Shown here: piece after piece, positions 7,881 to 17,080 of the stretch
Layout: each line of letters begins with the position of its first letter
Numbering within the stretch: position 1 is the first letter of the stretch
Assembly: GCF_014205015.1 (NCBI RefSeq)
Contig: NZ_JACHMO010000001.1
Location: 682,001-746,000, forward strand
Direction: 5' to 3'
Source: Saccharothrix ecbatanensis
GTDB taxonomy: Bacteria; Actinomycetota; Actinomycetes; Mycobacteriales; Pseudonocardiaceae
DNA: 64,000 nt
Notes under the pieces: generated by a model
The model's input: the letters and a program-made list of their open reading frames with translations, nothing else
Database searches by the model: none
What the model was told of the DNA's origin: nothing
Made by a program: the position numbers and the translations under genes

Positions 7881-10139
7881 TCAGCCCTTTGTCCGCCCGA
7901 ACCGGGAAAACAGCCTGCGGTGCTCGTGTCGCATCCGCCAGGCCTGCCACCACGTGGTCCAGGTTGGTTTGGGGGCGGGGACGCCGAGGGTGTTCGCCAT
8001 CGGCTGGAGTGACGAGCCGATGCGGTCCAGGTGTCTGGGCCGGCGCTTGCGGAGAGCTGCGGAGAGCGTCGCCTCGATCAGTGCATCCCTGGCCGATGGA
8101 TCAGTCAACCCCCACCACGCGACGACCACTGCGGCGACGTGGTGTGGCGGTGCGCCGGCGAGGTGGTCTTGGGCCGCCTGCTGATAGGCGGGCAGGAAAG
8201 CCCGACCGTGCTTGTCCAGCACACGGTCGAGCAGATCGCGGTGCAGTTCCGGGGCCGCGCGCAGAATGAACGACGCGACGGCGGCCAGCAGCCGGTCGCC
8301 CACGTCGTTCCGCAAGGCCACCGCCGTCGACACATGGGACAGCACGACCTGCTCGCTGCCGCCGCCGGGCGTCGACCCGTCCAGGTACGCGATGCTCTCG
8401 GCCGCCTTCAACCCGTCCCGGTCGCTCTTGCGCAGGTACGCCGCGATGGGTGACCGCAGCAGCGCTTCCACCAGCTTGGCCTCCGTGCCGCCGAACTCGT
8501 CCCCGCCCGCGAGGTCGAGTGCCCGCGCCACGATCCGCGTGCTCATCCTGCTGTCCACCAGCACCTGCTCGGGAACGTGCCGGAGCAGCCGGATCGAGTC
8601 CTCTGTGGACGGCTCATCCGGCCACAGCACCGACCCGAACTGCCGCCAGTCCGCGGTGAGGCGGCGCGACGGGTCGGCCATCACGCCCACCTTGTCCAGC
8701 GCGCCGTGCCGGGCCGCCGCCAGGTCGGTGAGCAGCCTGACCCGCTCACCACCCCGACCTTCCAGCAACCGCACGGCCGCCGCCGGCAGCACGGTCGCCA
8801 GCCGGGCGATCTCCCGCTGGTCGACCAGCCTGCGGTCCAGCACCCGGACCAGCGCGTCGACCAGGGGACGCTGCTCGGCCAGCCGCTCCAGCACCGCGGG
8901 AGCCGCCCCGGTCAACGCGGGCAGGACGGCGTTCTCCGCCATGTCCTCCAGCTCCGCCGGCGGCAGGTGCGGCAGCCACAGTCGTTCCGGCTCGGCCAGC
9001 GCGGCGATGACGTAGGCGCCGAAGAGCTTCGCCGGCACGGGCTCGCCCTGGTGCCGCGCCGTGCGCAGGACCGCGGACCAGGCGACCACGTCCACCGGGC
9101 CGCCGCTGTCCCGCACGTGGTCCGCGATCCGCGCCCACGCGTGCTCGGGCAGGCACCGGCGCATCCGGTCCACGGCCAGCCGCACGGCGGCGAGGAGCAG
9201 CTCTTCGCCCGGCGGGGCGGCCACCGGCAGGTCGGCCATCATCTCCAGCAGCACCGCGAACGTGTCCAGCTCCGCCGGGGTGAGGCGCGGGTCGGCACGT
9301 GCCGCGAGGTCCAGCGCGGCGGGCACGGCGTCCCGGTCCCACAGTTGGGCGAGAGCCGACGCGTACCGGGTGCTCTCGGCGTCCCGCGGCCGGTTCGTGG
9401 TCAGGTCGATCGTGGTGAAGTCACCCCGGGTCGGCAGCCGCACGTCCGGGGTCGTGCAGCTGACGAGCAGGGCCGAGTCCTCGGGCCGCGCGGTGTACGT
9501 GGTGAACGAGACGCGCAGACCCAGCGGGTGCGGCAACGACCGGCTGGTGGCGGCGATCCACAGCGCGGCCGACCGGTCGTCCGGCACCACCAGCACCAGC
9601 CGGCCCCGACCGGACACCAGCGCCCGCTGCGTCGCGCCGAGCACCCGCTCCAACGCGGCCGTCGCGCCCCGGCGGCCCAGGAACCGCCGGGTGCTCGCCA
9701 GGTTCGTCCCGTCGCCGGGCGCGAGCGACTGCAACTCGGGCAACGCGGTGGCGTCGACCCTGCCGTGCGCCCACGTCGGGCTGCCCCACAGGTCGATCGG
9801 CAGCACGTCGCCGAGGTCCCGCTCCACGTCGTCGAACAGCAGGGCGTGGGTGAAGTAGTTGCCCAGCCGGCCGGAGAAGTCCGCGCCCGCGTACCGGCTC
9901 TGGAACACCGCCGCCGCGTGACCGGACGCCACGTAGCCGAACGTGACGGGGAACCCGGTGAGGTCGCGGTCGGCCAGGCGTCCCACCAGGGCCGGACCCG
10001 GTTCGTAGACGCTCGACCTGACCGCGAGCTCGGCCAGGGGGCGAGGGGCGCCCGGCGTCATCGCGCTGACCTGGAAGCCCTGGATGCCGCCCAGGCCGTC
10101 CTCGCACGACGTGTAGTGCAATTGGCGGACCGCCACCAC
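7881..10139 (-). CDS. GTPase-associated protein 1-like (GAP1-N2) protein
   Basis: A 752-residue cytoplasmic protein. The N-terminus (RQLHYTSCEDGLGGIQGFQV) is the hallmark of the GAP1-N2 domain: a beta-rich module with the strands FGYVASGHAAAVFQSRYAG and FTHALLFDD. A long alpha-helical middle and C-terminal part follows, rich in Ala/Leu. These proteins are found beside actinobacterial GTPases, vWA proteins and STAND ATPases in conflict-type systems; the role is thought to be in GTPase-dependent complexes. No such partners are visible in this window. GTG 10139 is preceded by GAGGGGG at a short distance; GTG 10136 is equally possible. Confidence 0.75.
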   Translation of the reverse strand: MVAVRQLHYTSCEDGLGGIQGFQVSAMTPGAPRPLAELAVRSSVYEPGPALVGRLADRDLTGFPVTFGYVASGHAAAVFQSRYAGADFSGRLGNYFTHALLFDDVERDLGDVLPIDLWGSPTWAHGRVDATALPELQSLAPGDGTNLASTRRFLGRRGATAALERVLGATQRALVSGRGRLVLVVPDDRSAALWIAATSRSLPHPLGLRVSFTTYTARPEDSALLVSCTTPDVRLPTRGDFTTIDLTTNRPRDAESTRYASALAQLWDRDAVPAALDLAARADPRLTPAELDTFAVLLEMMADLPVAAPPGEELLLAAVRLAVDRMRRCLPEHAWARIADHVRDSGGPVDVVAWSAVLRTARHQGEPVPAKLFGAYVIAALAEPERLWLPHLPPAELEDMAENAVLPALTGAAPAVLERLAEQRPLVDALVRVLDRRLVDQREIARLATVLPAAAVRLLEGRGGERVRLLTDLAAARHGALDKVGVMADPSRRLTADWRQFGSVLWPDEPSTEDSIRLLRHVPEQVLVDSRMSTRIVARALDLAGGDEFGGTEAKLVEALLRSPIAAYLRKSDRDGLKAAESIAYLDGSTPGGGSEQVVLSHVSTAVALRNDVGDRLLAAVASFILRAAPELHRDLLDRVLDKHGRAFLPAYQQAAQDHLAGAPPHHVAAVVVAWWGLTDPSARDALIEATLSAALRKRRPRHLDRIGSSLQPMANTLGVPAPKPTWTTWWQAWRMRHEHRRLFSRFGRTKG

Positions 10140-10187
10140 TACCCCCTCGCCCCGCTGCGCGTCATCGTTGCGCAGACGGTAACCAGG

Positions 10188-11144
10188 TCAGGGCGACACC
10201 GCCTCCTGCACGCCCGTGCAGAGGGACTCGATCTCCCGCGCGGACCCCCAGGACTGGCTGACGCCGAAACCGCTGTGCCCGTAGCAGTGCACGATCCGGC
10301 CGGCGGGCCGGTGCTCGACTTCGAGCCGCGCCTTGTTCCTGGCCGCACGCAGGCCGACCCGGTGTCCCAGGACTTCGGCGTCGCGCAGCCGGGGCTCCGC
10401 GGCGGCGCAGCGCTCCAGGATGCTCGCCGCGTCGGCGGGGTCGGGCAGCAGGTTCCAGTTGTGGTGCTGGGACACCCCGGCGAGCAGCACCTTGTTGCCG
10501 TGGGGGAAGAAGCCGGTCCAGAAAGGACTCTCCACGCCTTCCATGTACCAGTGGTCGATACCGGGGTTGCGTACCACCACGTGCTGCCCGCGGACCGGGA
10601 ACACCTCGTCGTCGTCCGCCAGGTGCTTGGCGCCGACGCCCGTGCAGTTCACCACGAGCGGCGCGGCTTCGAGGCACGCGGACAGGTCGTCCACGTGCCG
10701 CTGGACCAGCCTGCCGCCCGCCTCGTGGAACCGGCGCGACAGGTAGGCGAGGTAGCGCGGCATGTCGATCAGGGGAACGGTCGACCACCAGCCGAGCGGG
10801 AACCTGCCCCGCAGCTCGGCCTGGTCCACCAGTTCCAGCTCCGGCAGGTGGTCGTGGAACTCCTGCGGGGCGTCGAACAGGTCGGTCACGCCCAGGCCCC
10901 GGGCCAGGCGCACCCCGGTGTGGTCGTCGTCGAGCAGCGCGGTGAACTCGGTCAGGCCGACCAGGCTCCAGCGCAGCTCGCGATCGGAGGTGTAGCCGGG
11001 CACCCAGAGCCCGCTGGCGGCGGCCGACGTCGACTGCAACGGGCCGCGTTCGGCCCATATCGCGACGTCGAGACCGGCCTCGGCGAGGCACACCGCCGTC
11101 GTGAGGCCGATGACACCTGCCCCCACTACCACCGCGTCCGTCAT
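10188..11144 (-). CDS. FAD-dependent D-amino-acid-oxidase-like enzyme
   Basis: A 318-residue protein of the DAAO/DASPO fold. It begins with an FAD-binding Rossmann motif (VVVGAGVIGLTTAVCLAEAG) and ends with the second FAD signature near HCYGHSGFGVSQSWG, the position of the conserved G-x-G-x-S/T in amino acid oxidases. The NCTG motif (near residue 160) is also typical. It would oxidise an amine or amino acid to the imine with release of hydrogen peroxide. It is the distal gene of the leftward arm, 54 bp after the monooxygenase gene. ATG 11144 was chosen over GTG 11150 because of the GGGAG spacing. In this cluster it might oxidise an amine introduced by the PLP enzymes (inference). Confidence 0.82.
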   Translation of the reverse strand: MTDAVVVGAGVIGLTTAVCLAEAGLDVAIWAERGPLQSTSAAASGLWVPGYTSDRELRWSLVGLTEFTALLDDDHTGVRLARGLGVTDLFDAPQEFHDHLPELELVDQAELRGRFPLGWWSTVPLIDMPRYLAYLSRRFHEAGGRLVQRHVDDLSACLEAAPLVVNCTGVGAKHLADDDEVFPVRGQHVVVRNPGIDHWYMEGVESPFWTGFFPHGNKVLLAGVSQHHNWNLLPDPADAASILERCAAAEPRLRDAEVLGHRVGLRAARNKARLEVEHRPAGRIVHCYGHSGFGVSQSWGSAREIESLCTGVQEAVSP

Positions 11145-11198
11145 CTTCACTCCCGCTCTCTCGTTCGGTGGCCAGGGATCCGAAACCCGGTGACCGGC

Positions 11199-12704
11199 TC
11201 AGCGGCCGGCGGCCGGCGCGGTCGCCCGCTCCGCGGTCCCGACCTGGTACACGGTGGGGTCGAAGGTCTTGGTGCGCCTGCGGTAACGCCCCGACCGCTG
11301 CGGCCAGTTCGTCACCACGCGACCGGCGGCGTTCGTGTACCAGTTGCTGCAACCCGACGTCCACGGCGTGTTGCGGAAGTTCCGCTCGACCCAGGCGACG
11401 AACTCGTCGTGCACGGTGTCGCGCACCGTCAGCGAGGTGCCGGCGGGCAGCTCGGCCAAGTGGGTGACGGCCTGCTTGATGTACCGCATCTGGCTTTCGA
11501 GCATGTAGGGGATCGAGCCGCTGCCGAGGTCGGTGTTGGGGCCGTAGACGAGGAACATGTTCGGGAAGTGCTTGACGCTGATGCCCAGGTAGGCCTCCGC
11601 CCCCTCCTTCCACGAGTCGGCGAGCAGGCGCCCGTCCCGGCCGGTGATCTCGATGTGGCCGAGGATGTCGTCGGTGCGGAAACCCGTGCCGTAGACGAGG
11701 ACGTCGTGGGACCGCGACTGCCCGTCCGTCGTCGTCACGCCGTCGGCGGTGATCTCCTCGATCCCGTCCACCAGGACTTCGACGTTCGGCTGCGTCAGCG
11801 CCGGGTAGTAGCGGCTGCTGAACAGCACCCGCTTGCAGCCGACCTGGTGGTCCGGGGTCAGCTTGGCCCGCAGCTCGGGGTCGGGCACCTGCTTCTCCAG
11901 CTGCTTGAGCGCCATCGACGCCATCATGTTGCTGATCTTCGGCGAGCGCGAGAAGGCGTACTGGCCGACTTCCATGAGGGCCCAGTAGCCGAAGCGGTCG
12001 GCCAGGCGCATGAACCGGGTGCCGAGGAAACGCTTGAAGCCCTTGTCGTACGAGTAGTTGTGCATCGGCATGACGTACGGCGCGGAGCGCTGGTAGACGG
12101 TCAGCTTGCGGACCTGGCGCTGCAAGTGCGGCACGAACTGCAACGCGGAGGCGCCGGTGCCGATGACCGCGACGTCCTTGCCGTCCAGGTCGACGTCGTG
12201 CTGCCACCGCGCGGAGTGGAACGCCGGTCCGGTGAAGTCCTCCCGGCCGCGGATCTCGGGCAGCCTCGGCCTGGCCAGGGTGCCGACCGCGGGGATCAGC
12301 ACGTCGCAGTGCCGCCGCTTGCCGTCCTCGGTCAGAACCTCCCACTGCCCGAGGTCCTCGTCGAACGTGGCCCGGACGACCCGGGAGTCGTACTCGATCT
12401 TGTCCGTGACGCCGTGTTCCGCGGCGACCCGCCGCAGGTAGGACTGGATGTCCTTCTGCCCCGGGTACCGCATGGAGAACCCGGTCTGCTTGGCGAAGCT
12501 GTAGGAGTAGAGGGTGGACGGGACGTCGCAGGCCACACCGGGATACGTGTTGTCACGCCACACCCCGCCGAGGTCCGGACCTTGTTCCAGGATGGTGACG
12601 TCCCCGATGCCGGCATTGCCGAGGTTCACCGCCATCCCGAGACCACCGATACCACTGCCGATGATGATCACCCGCGGACCGCGGGTCGGCTGCCTGCTCT
12701 GCAT
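11199..12704 (-). CDS. Flavin-binding Baeyer-Villiger-type monooxygenase
   Basis: A 501-residue class B flavoprotein monooxygenase. The FAD Rossmann motif is IIIGSGIGGLG near residue 13, and the NADPH Rossmann motif is VAVIGTGASALQ near 180. Between them lies FTGPAFHSARWQ, which fits the Baeyer-Villiger fingerprint F-x-G-x-x-x-H-x-x-x-W, with Gln where Pro or Asp is usual. It would insert oxygen next to a ketone or oxygenate a heteroatom. ATG 12704 follows AAAGGAC and gives a normal N-terminus; a longer upstream in-frame start is less likely. It lies in the leftward arm of the cluster, so late-stage tailoring of the polyketide is the likely role. Confidence 0.88.
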   Translation of the reverse strand: MQSRQPTRGPRVIIIGSGIGGLGMAVNLGNAGIGDVTILEQGPDLGGVWRDNTYPGVACDVPSTLYSYSFAKQTGFSMRYPGQKDIQSYLRRVAAEHGVTDKIEYDSRVVRATFDEDLGQWEVLTEDGKRRHCDVLIPAVGTLARPRLPEIRGREDFTGPAFHSARWQHDVDLDGKDVAVIGTGASALQFVPHLQRQVRKLTVYQRSAPYVMPMHNYSYDKGFKRFLGTRFMRLADRFGYWALMEVGQYAFSRSPKISNMMASMALKQLEKQVPDPELRAKLTPDHQVGCKRVLFSSRYYPALTQPNVEVLVDGIEEITADGVTTTDGQSRSHDVLVYGTGFRTDDILGHIEITGRDGRLLADSWKEGAEAYLGISVKHFPNMFLVYGPNTDLGSGSIPYMLESQMRYIKQAVTHLAELPAGTSLTVRDTVHDEFVAWVERNFRNTPWTSGCSNWYTNAAGRVVTNWPQRSGRYRRRTKTFDPTVYQVGTAERATAPAAGR

Positions 12705-12761
12705 GGTGTCCTTTTCTCGCTGGATGGATGCGATGCCTTCCACCCGCCGCGGACTCCCGGA

Positions 12762-13187
12762 TCAGATGACGACGACCAGGCCCAGGACCGCCAGCAGGAC
12801 GCACAGCGGCGAGTAGACGAGGCGATCCAGGCGCTGGTAGTCCGGGTTGGCGGGCTTGAAGATGTAGAAGATCGGCTCGGCGATCCCGCGCAGGGCCATC
12901 ACCCCGACCACGACCCACAGGCCGAGGACGTAGAGCCAGTCGGCGACGAACGGCAGGCGCAGCGACGTCCAGACGCCCGCGAGCGCCAGGTAGGCCGCGC
13001 CGAGCAGCGCGGCGCCGACGCCGAGCGTCGCCACCGTCGGCGGGAGGGCTTCGGCGTCGGAGAAGACCTTGCGCAGCAGGTCGCGCTCGTCGCGGAACGG
13101 CCACATCACACCGGCCGCCCACATCAGGTGCAGGACGGCGGCGACGGTGAGCAGGACGGCGAGCAGGATGCCAGAGGCAACGATCAC
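12762..13187 (-). CDS. DUF3995-like small membrane protein
   Basis: A 141-residue protein with four hydrophobic helices (about residues 3-25, 45-70, 75-100 and 118-141). The pattern H-L-M-W-A-A-G-V-M-W-P-F after helix 1 and GIAEPIFYIFKPANPDYQRLDR before helix 4 matches DUF3995 membrane proteins. GTG start after GGAG. It sits between the monooxygenase and the desaturase-like gene in one leftward operon. No enzymatic residues can be named. A partner for a lipophilic substrate or product is possible but not shown. Confidence 0.7.
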   Translation of the reverse strand: MIVASGILLAVLLTVAAVLHLMWAAGVMWPFRDERDLLRKVFSDAEALPPTVATLGVGAALLGAAYLALAGVWTSLRLPFVADWLYVLGLWVVVGVMALRGIAEPIFYIFKPANPDYQRLDRLVYSPLCVLLAVLGLVVVI

Positions 13188-13224
13188 GGCTGGTGGCTCC
13201 GATTGTGCTGGGTCGGGTGGATGT

Positions 13225-14898
13225 TCAGCCCGCGGGGGCCGGTGTCCGGACTGTCGCCCGGCGCCGGGCCCGAAGCGTGCTGTACGCCAAAGGGTCCCAC
13301 CCGTCGGGGCGGTGGGGCAGGAGGGACGGGTCGCCCACCACCGCCCCGGCGTACACCTCGTGCATCAACGGCCGGTCGAGGATCTGGCCGGCCGCGGCCA
13401 CGCCGCTGCACATCACACCGGTGATCCCGCTGCCGTACCTCGTGCTCTGGCCCACGACCCACAGGCCGTGGACGCTGGTGGCGGTGTCGGGGCGGGCGCC
13501 CGCGCGGCCCCAGGTCGCGACGCCGAACGGCGTGCCACCGGTGGACAGCGTGTAGCGCTCCTGCGTCAGCGGCGTGCCCAGCTCGATGTGCGTCGCACGG
13601 TCGCGCAGCGGCCCGAGGACCCGTTCGCCCGCGTCCACCACGGCGTCGGTGAAACGCTGCTTCTCCGCCAGGTACCGCGCGGACCTGCGGTAGTCGTTCC
13701 CGGCGTCGGTCGGGCCGTCCTCGACGCCCCACACCTTCGGGTCCAACGGGCACAGGGTCATCAGCTCGATGCAGGACTCGCCCGACGGCGCCAGGTGACC
13801 GTCCTTTCGAGACCCCATGGAGACGAAGAGGAACTCCACCTCGTCCGGCTGCTCACCGGCGAGCAGGCGTTCGTAGTACGCCTCGATGTCGTCGCTGCCG
13901 TACCACCAGACGTTCGCCTCGTGCCGGTCCGCCAGGTCGTCCTTGAGCGCGACGTACACCGTGGCGAACGGCAGGCCCATGCGAGCCTCGCGGGTGAACC
14001 GGGTGATCGGGCCGGGCAGGTGCTCGGCGCCGACCATGTCCAGCATCGTCCGGCGGTAGTCCGCATTGGACACCACGATGTCCGCGGTGATCGTCTCGCC
14101 GTCGGTCAGCCGGACGCCGGTCGCCCGGCCGTCGGTGACGTCGATGCGGTCGACCCGCGCCTCGGTGCGGAACTCGCCACCGTTGGCGCGCAGGACTTCC
14201 AGCAGCGTCGCGGCCAGCATCTGCCCGCCTCCCAGGGGGAAGTAGGCGCCGCGGATGTAGTGGTCCGTCACCATGGCGTGCATGCCGACCGTGGCGGTGG
14301 CGGGCTCGATGCCGTAGTTGGGGGACTGGGCGGCCAAAGCGGTGCGTGCGGCGGGTGACAGCCCGCACGTGTCGAACAGCGCGCTCAACGTCCGGTTGTT
14401 CCACAGGCGCACGGCTTCCGAACCGGCCGGGTCGGCGGCGGCGGAACCGGCCACGAGCACGGCCCGCTTCGCCTCTCCCACCGCGCGCACGACGTCGATG
14501 AACCGGTCGATCCCGTCGGCGTCGGCGGGCAGCATGCGGCGCAGTCGTGCGCGGTACAGCTCCCAGTCCGCGGGCACGTCCAGCGTTCCGCTGGGGGTGA
14601 TCACCCGGTCGAAGCAGTCGGGATCGAGCATCCGGAGCGGCACCCGGTCCCGCGCGCCGAGGCCGGAGAGCACCGCTGGGATGACGCCGTCCTCGCCGCA
14701 GTCGCCCAGGTAGTGGACGCCCGCGTCGAAGAGGTAGCGGCCCCGCCGGCGGAACGCGTGGCTGTTGCCGCCGGCGACGTCGTACTGCTCCAGCACCAGC
14801 ACCTGTCGTCCCGCCGCGGCCAGGTACGCGGCGGCGGTGAGGCCGCCGAGCCCCGAGCCGATGACGATGACGTCCCAGTGCCGGTCCACCGGGCTCAC
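13225..14898 (-). CDS. Phytoene-desaturase/retinol-saturase-like FAD oxidoreductase
   Basis: A 557-residue CrtI/CrtISO-family flavoprotein. The FAD motif VIVIGSGLGGLTAAAYLAAA is at residues about 8-27, with the downstream VLEQYDVAGGNSHAF typical of this family. The C-terminal FAD signature lies near SVHGLWVVGQSTRYGSGITG. Members dehydrogenate or isomerise long conjugated chains. In cinnamoyl-lipid clusters a phytoene-dehydrogenase-like enzyme is thought to help turn a cyclised polyene into a benzene ring (from memory), which fits this context. GTG 14898 overlaps the regulator stop by 4 bp and starts just before the FAD motif; the frame is open much further upstream but that part is antisense-type sequence within the regulator. 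Confidence 0.85.
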   Translation of the reverse strand: MSPVDRHWDVIVIGSGLGGLTAAAYLAAAGRQVLVLEQYDVAGGNSHAFRRRGRYLFDAGVHYLGDCGEDGVIPAVLSGLGARDRVPLRMLDPDCFDRVITPSGTLDVPADWELYRARLRRMLPADADGIDRFIDVVRAVGEAKRAVLVAGSAAADPAGSEAVRLWNNRTLSALFDTCGLSPAARTALAAQSPNYGIEPATATVGMHAMVTDHYIRGAYFPLGGGQMLAATLLEVLRANGGEFRTEARVDRIDVTDGRATGVRLTDGETITADIVVSNADYRRTMLDMVGAEHLPGPITRFTREARMGLPFATVYVALKDDLADRHEANVWWYGSDDIEAYYERLLAGEQPDEVEFLFVSMGSRKDGHLAPSGESCIELMTLCPLDPKVWGVEDGPTDAGNDYRRSARYLAEKQRFTDAVVDAGERVLGPLRDRATHIELGTPLTQERYTLSTGGTPFGVATWGRAGARPDTATSVHGLWVVGQSTRYGSGITGVMCSGVAAAGQILDRPLMHEVYAGAVVGDPSLLPHRPDGWDPLAYSTLRARRRATVRTPAPAG

Positions 14899-15638
14899 CT
14901 GGTCCCGGTGTCGGGTTCGGCGGGCAGCAGGCCCACGTGCCGGGCGCGCACGCCGAGCTGGAACCGGGAACGGATGCCCAGCTCGCGCAGCAGGTCCGCC
15001 ACGTGGCGGCGGAACGTGCGCACCGAGACGCCCAACCGGGCGGCAGCGGCGTCGTCCTTGAGGCCTTCGGCGAGCAGGGCGACCACCTGTGCGGTCAACG
15101 GCCGTTCCGCGATCCGCGTCAACCGCTCGTGATCGGCCTGCGAGATGCCCTCCGACCAGCGTTCCTGGAACAGGGTGCGCACCAGGTCCGAGGTGTGCGG
15201 GCAGTCGCTCATCATGGCCCGCCCGCCCTCCTGGCTCGGGCCGCTGAGCACCCTGTGGTCGTCCACGATGAGGAGGTCGCGCCCCTGTGCGGGCACGATG
15301 CGCAGCTGCATGCCGGGCTGCGCGCACAAACTCGGCGCGTGCCGCGCGAGGTCCGCTTCCGCGGCGGCGAGGACCGACACCGAGATCCCGTGCCGCGTCT
15401 CGCCGACCGAGCCGACGACCTTGGCGAACTGCGAGGTCGCGACCATGCACCGAACCGACTTCGTGGCGTTGGAGAGCAGAGCCCGGGTCGCCTCGCGCAG
15501 CGCGGCCACAGTCGGCAGGGGGGTGACCCCTCGGGTCGTGTTCCGCGTCACCGCGGAATCGACAAGTTGGCGTACTTGCAGCAGGACCGACGCGGCGTCG
15601 AGCTCTTGCTCTACGGGGCTCAGTTGGCCAGGGGGCAT
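14895..15638 (-). CDS. LuxR-type transcriptional regulator
   Basis: A 247-residue protein without a receiver domain. The last 65 residues form a LuxR/GerE helix-turn-helix (LTAQVVALLAEGLKDDAAAA, then LGVSVRTFRRHVADLL). The N-terminal 170 residues (including HAPSLCAQPGMQLRIVPAQG and LLIVDDHRVLSGP) look like the effector-like domain of stand-alone actinomycete LuxR regulators. ATG 15638 is preferred because upstream codons lack coding character and GAGG lies just upstream; ATG 15785 would add 49 residues. It overlaps the desaturase-like gene and so is probably transcribed with the tailoring genes 10.2-14.9 kb. Likely a pathway-specific regulator. Confidence 0.8.
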   Translation of the reverse strand: MPPGQLSPVEQELDAASVLLQVRQLVDSAVTRNTTRGVTPLPTVAALREATRALLSNATKSVRCMVATSQFAKVVGSVGETRHGISVSVLAAAEADLARHAPSLCAQPGMQLRIVPAQGRDLLIVDDHRVLSGPSQEGGRAMMSDCPHTSDLVRTLFQERWSEGISQADHERLTRIAERPLTAQVVALLAEGLKDDAAAARLGVSVRTFRRHVADLLRELGIRSRFQLGVRARHVGLLPAEPDTGTR

Positions 15639-15864
15639 GCGAGGTGAATCCTCTTTCGTCCGACCGCGCCCGGCGATTGCAGCAGGGCATGAGGTACGTG
15701 AGTGCGGGCGCTTCGGTTGCCGCCCTGATGTCATCACCACTCTATTGGCACCTCTCGTCGGGGAAGAGTTGCGCATGTGAGGCATTCTCGTGGGCCCCGG
15801 TGCACAAACAGGAATCCGCCACGCTCGGCCGGACGGGTGTAATGACCTTGGCCGGACAGCCTAA

Positions 15865-16371
15865 TTAGGAAGCCGACGGCGCACGGAGTGCTACCAAAAG
15901 TTCCATTGGACGCCTGATCACGATGCCCCGATCGACCGTCAGGGTCACATTGTTGTTCACACAAGTTCTGCCCGAAAGGACCATGGTGTCGCTTTGCGCC
16001 TTGTCGATCCGGACCGTGTGCACCATTGTGTCGCCGGGTGTCACCGGGCGGCCGAGCGTCACGTCGCCGTAGCTGCCGAGCATGGGCACCCCGACCTGCC
16101 GGACGGTCGTCGGCCGGTCGGCGGCCTCCTCGGCGGCCCAGGTCGCCAGCACCAGCACCGCGGCGGCCTGGTTCCACGACTCCAGCAGGAGCGGCAGGGG
16201 ATAGGCCAGGTCAGGGCCGGTAGAGCCGCGGTACCAGGGCTCGGTGTAGGTCACCGCCTTGATCGCCTCGACCGACTCGCCGGGCGTCAGGGCGGTGACC
16301 CGGTCGATCAGCAGCATCGTGTCCCGGTGCGGGATGACGCCCTCGATCCACCCGATGTCGTGCCCACTCAC
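15865..16371 (-). CDS. FabZ-like hotdog protein lacking the catalytic His (DH1)
   Basis: A 168-residue single-hotdog protein. It opens like FabZ (VIPHRDTMLLIDRV) and keeps the helix with the catalytic Glu (PLPLLLESWNQAA, Glu64). The FabZ His would fall 14 residues before that Glu; here the position is Ser50, in EPWYRGSTGPD, instead of the G-H-F-P-G loop. It may therefore be a non-catalytic partner of the complete dehydratase encoded next door, with which it overlaps by 4 bp. Aryl-polyene systems use such heterodimers (ApeI/ApeP, from memory). A paralogue with the same defect is at 27574. The TAA stop lies in the palindrome CCTAATTAGG. Confidence 0.82.
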   Translation of the reverse strand: MSGHDIGWIEGVIPHRDTMLLIDRVTALTPGESVEAIKAVTYTEPWYRGSTGPDLAYPLPLLLESWNQAAAVLVLATWAAEEAADRPTTVRQVGVPMLGSYGDVTLGRPVTPGDTMVHTVRIDKAQSDTMVLSGRTCVNNNVTLTVDRGIVIRRPMELLVALRAPSAS

Positions 16372-16778
16372 GGCGTCGACTCGGCGGGCTCGTACCGCAG
16401 CCGGACCCGGGCGCTCTCACCGCGCGGATTGCCGACCACGGCCCGGCAGCGCCAGGCGCCGTCACGCCGCTGCCAGGACATGTCGACCGTGATCACGTCG
16501 TCCGGGTACACCGGCTGGAGGAACCGCGCCGTCTCAATAGCGGCGAGCCGGTGTTCGACGGTCGCCCGTTCCGGGTGGGTGGCCAGCGCACTGCGGTGGA
16601 CGCTTTCGATGACGCAAACGCCGGGCAGGATCGGAAAACCCGGGTAATGGCCCTCGAAACAAGGTTCGTCGGCGGTGATGTGCAGGCTGGTTCGGGATCC
16701 CGGAGTTTCGGCAGTGGGATCTGTGTCCACCAGCACATTCACCGCCGCCCGGACCGCGCGAACTGACAGGTCGTTCAC
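16368..16778 (-). CDS. 3-hydroxyacyl-ACP dehydratase, FabA/FabZ type (DH2)
   Basis: A 136-residue hotdog enzyme with the full FabZ signature: FEGHYPGFPILPGVCVIES supplies His44 and Glu58 at the canonical 14-residue spacing. It would dehydrate 3-hydroxyacyl-ACP to the trans or cis enoyl thioester during polyene assembly, on ACP in the cytoplasm. It is the only complete dehydratase I found in the cluster, although there are four condensing-enzyme pairs, so it is probably shared. Its GTG start overlaps the ACP1 stop by 4 bp, and its stop overlaps the DH1 start by 4 bp, so the three are translationally coupled. Confidence 0.88.
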   Translation of the reverse strand: MNDLSVRAVRAAVNVLVDTDPTAETPGSRTSLHITADEPCFEGHYPGFPILPGVCVIESVHRSALATHPERATVEHRLAAIETARFLQPVYPDDVITVDMSWQRRDGAWRCRAVVGNPRGESARVRLRYEPAESTP

Positions 16779-17032
16779 GACCGCGCCTCCGCCTTGGCCG
16801 AGACGAGCGCCCAGACCTCCGCGAAACTGCCCATGCTCGCCGTCTCCTCCTCGGCGAGCTTGATCCCGTATTCGCGCTCGATCGACACCATCACTTCGAG
16901 TGACAGCAACGAGTCGACGCCGAGGTCTTCGACGAAGCTCGCGTCGTCGGTCACCGAGGCGACCGGGACGTCGAGCGCGTCGGCCACGATCTCGCGCAGG
17001 CCTTCTTTGTCCACGTTCTGGGTGCTGGTCAT
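16775..17032 (-). CDS. Acyl carrier protein (ACP1)
   Basis: An 85-residue acyl carrier protein. The phosphopantetheine attachment site is Ser41 in LGVDSLLSLEV, preceded by the acidic helix 1 and loop (TDDASFVED). It is closely similar to ACP3 at 29586 (both read VEDLGVDSLLSLE), less so to ACP2. Start ATG; it lies 48 bp downstream of CLF-A and overlaps DH2. It carries the growing chain for the leftward KS-A/CLF-A pair by position. Confidence 0.95.
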   Translation of the reverse strand: MTSTQNVDKEGLREIVADALDVPVASVTDDASFVEDLGVDSLLSLEVMVSIEREYGIKLAEEETASMGSFAEVWALVSAKAEARS

Positions 17033-17080
17033 CGTGTCCTCACAGGAGTCTCGGGTGGACGGTGTCGGGGTGGTGGCAGG

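Noticed and set aside
8577..13424. A very long open frame on the plus strand opposite the GAP1-like, oxidase and monooxygenase genes
   Set aside because: It is antisense to four well-supported genes, is made of Pro/Arg/Gly/His-rich sequence and has no recognisable domain. High G+C at third codon positions removes stops on the other strand.
15644..15864. Small plus-strand open frame between the LuxR-type gene and DH1
   Set aside because: No ribosome site or domain; the stretch more likely holds the promoter of the LuxR-type gene and read-through from DH1.
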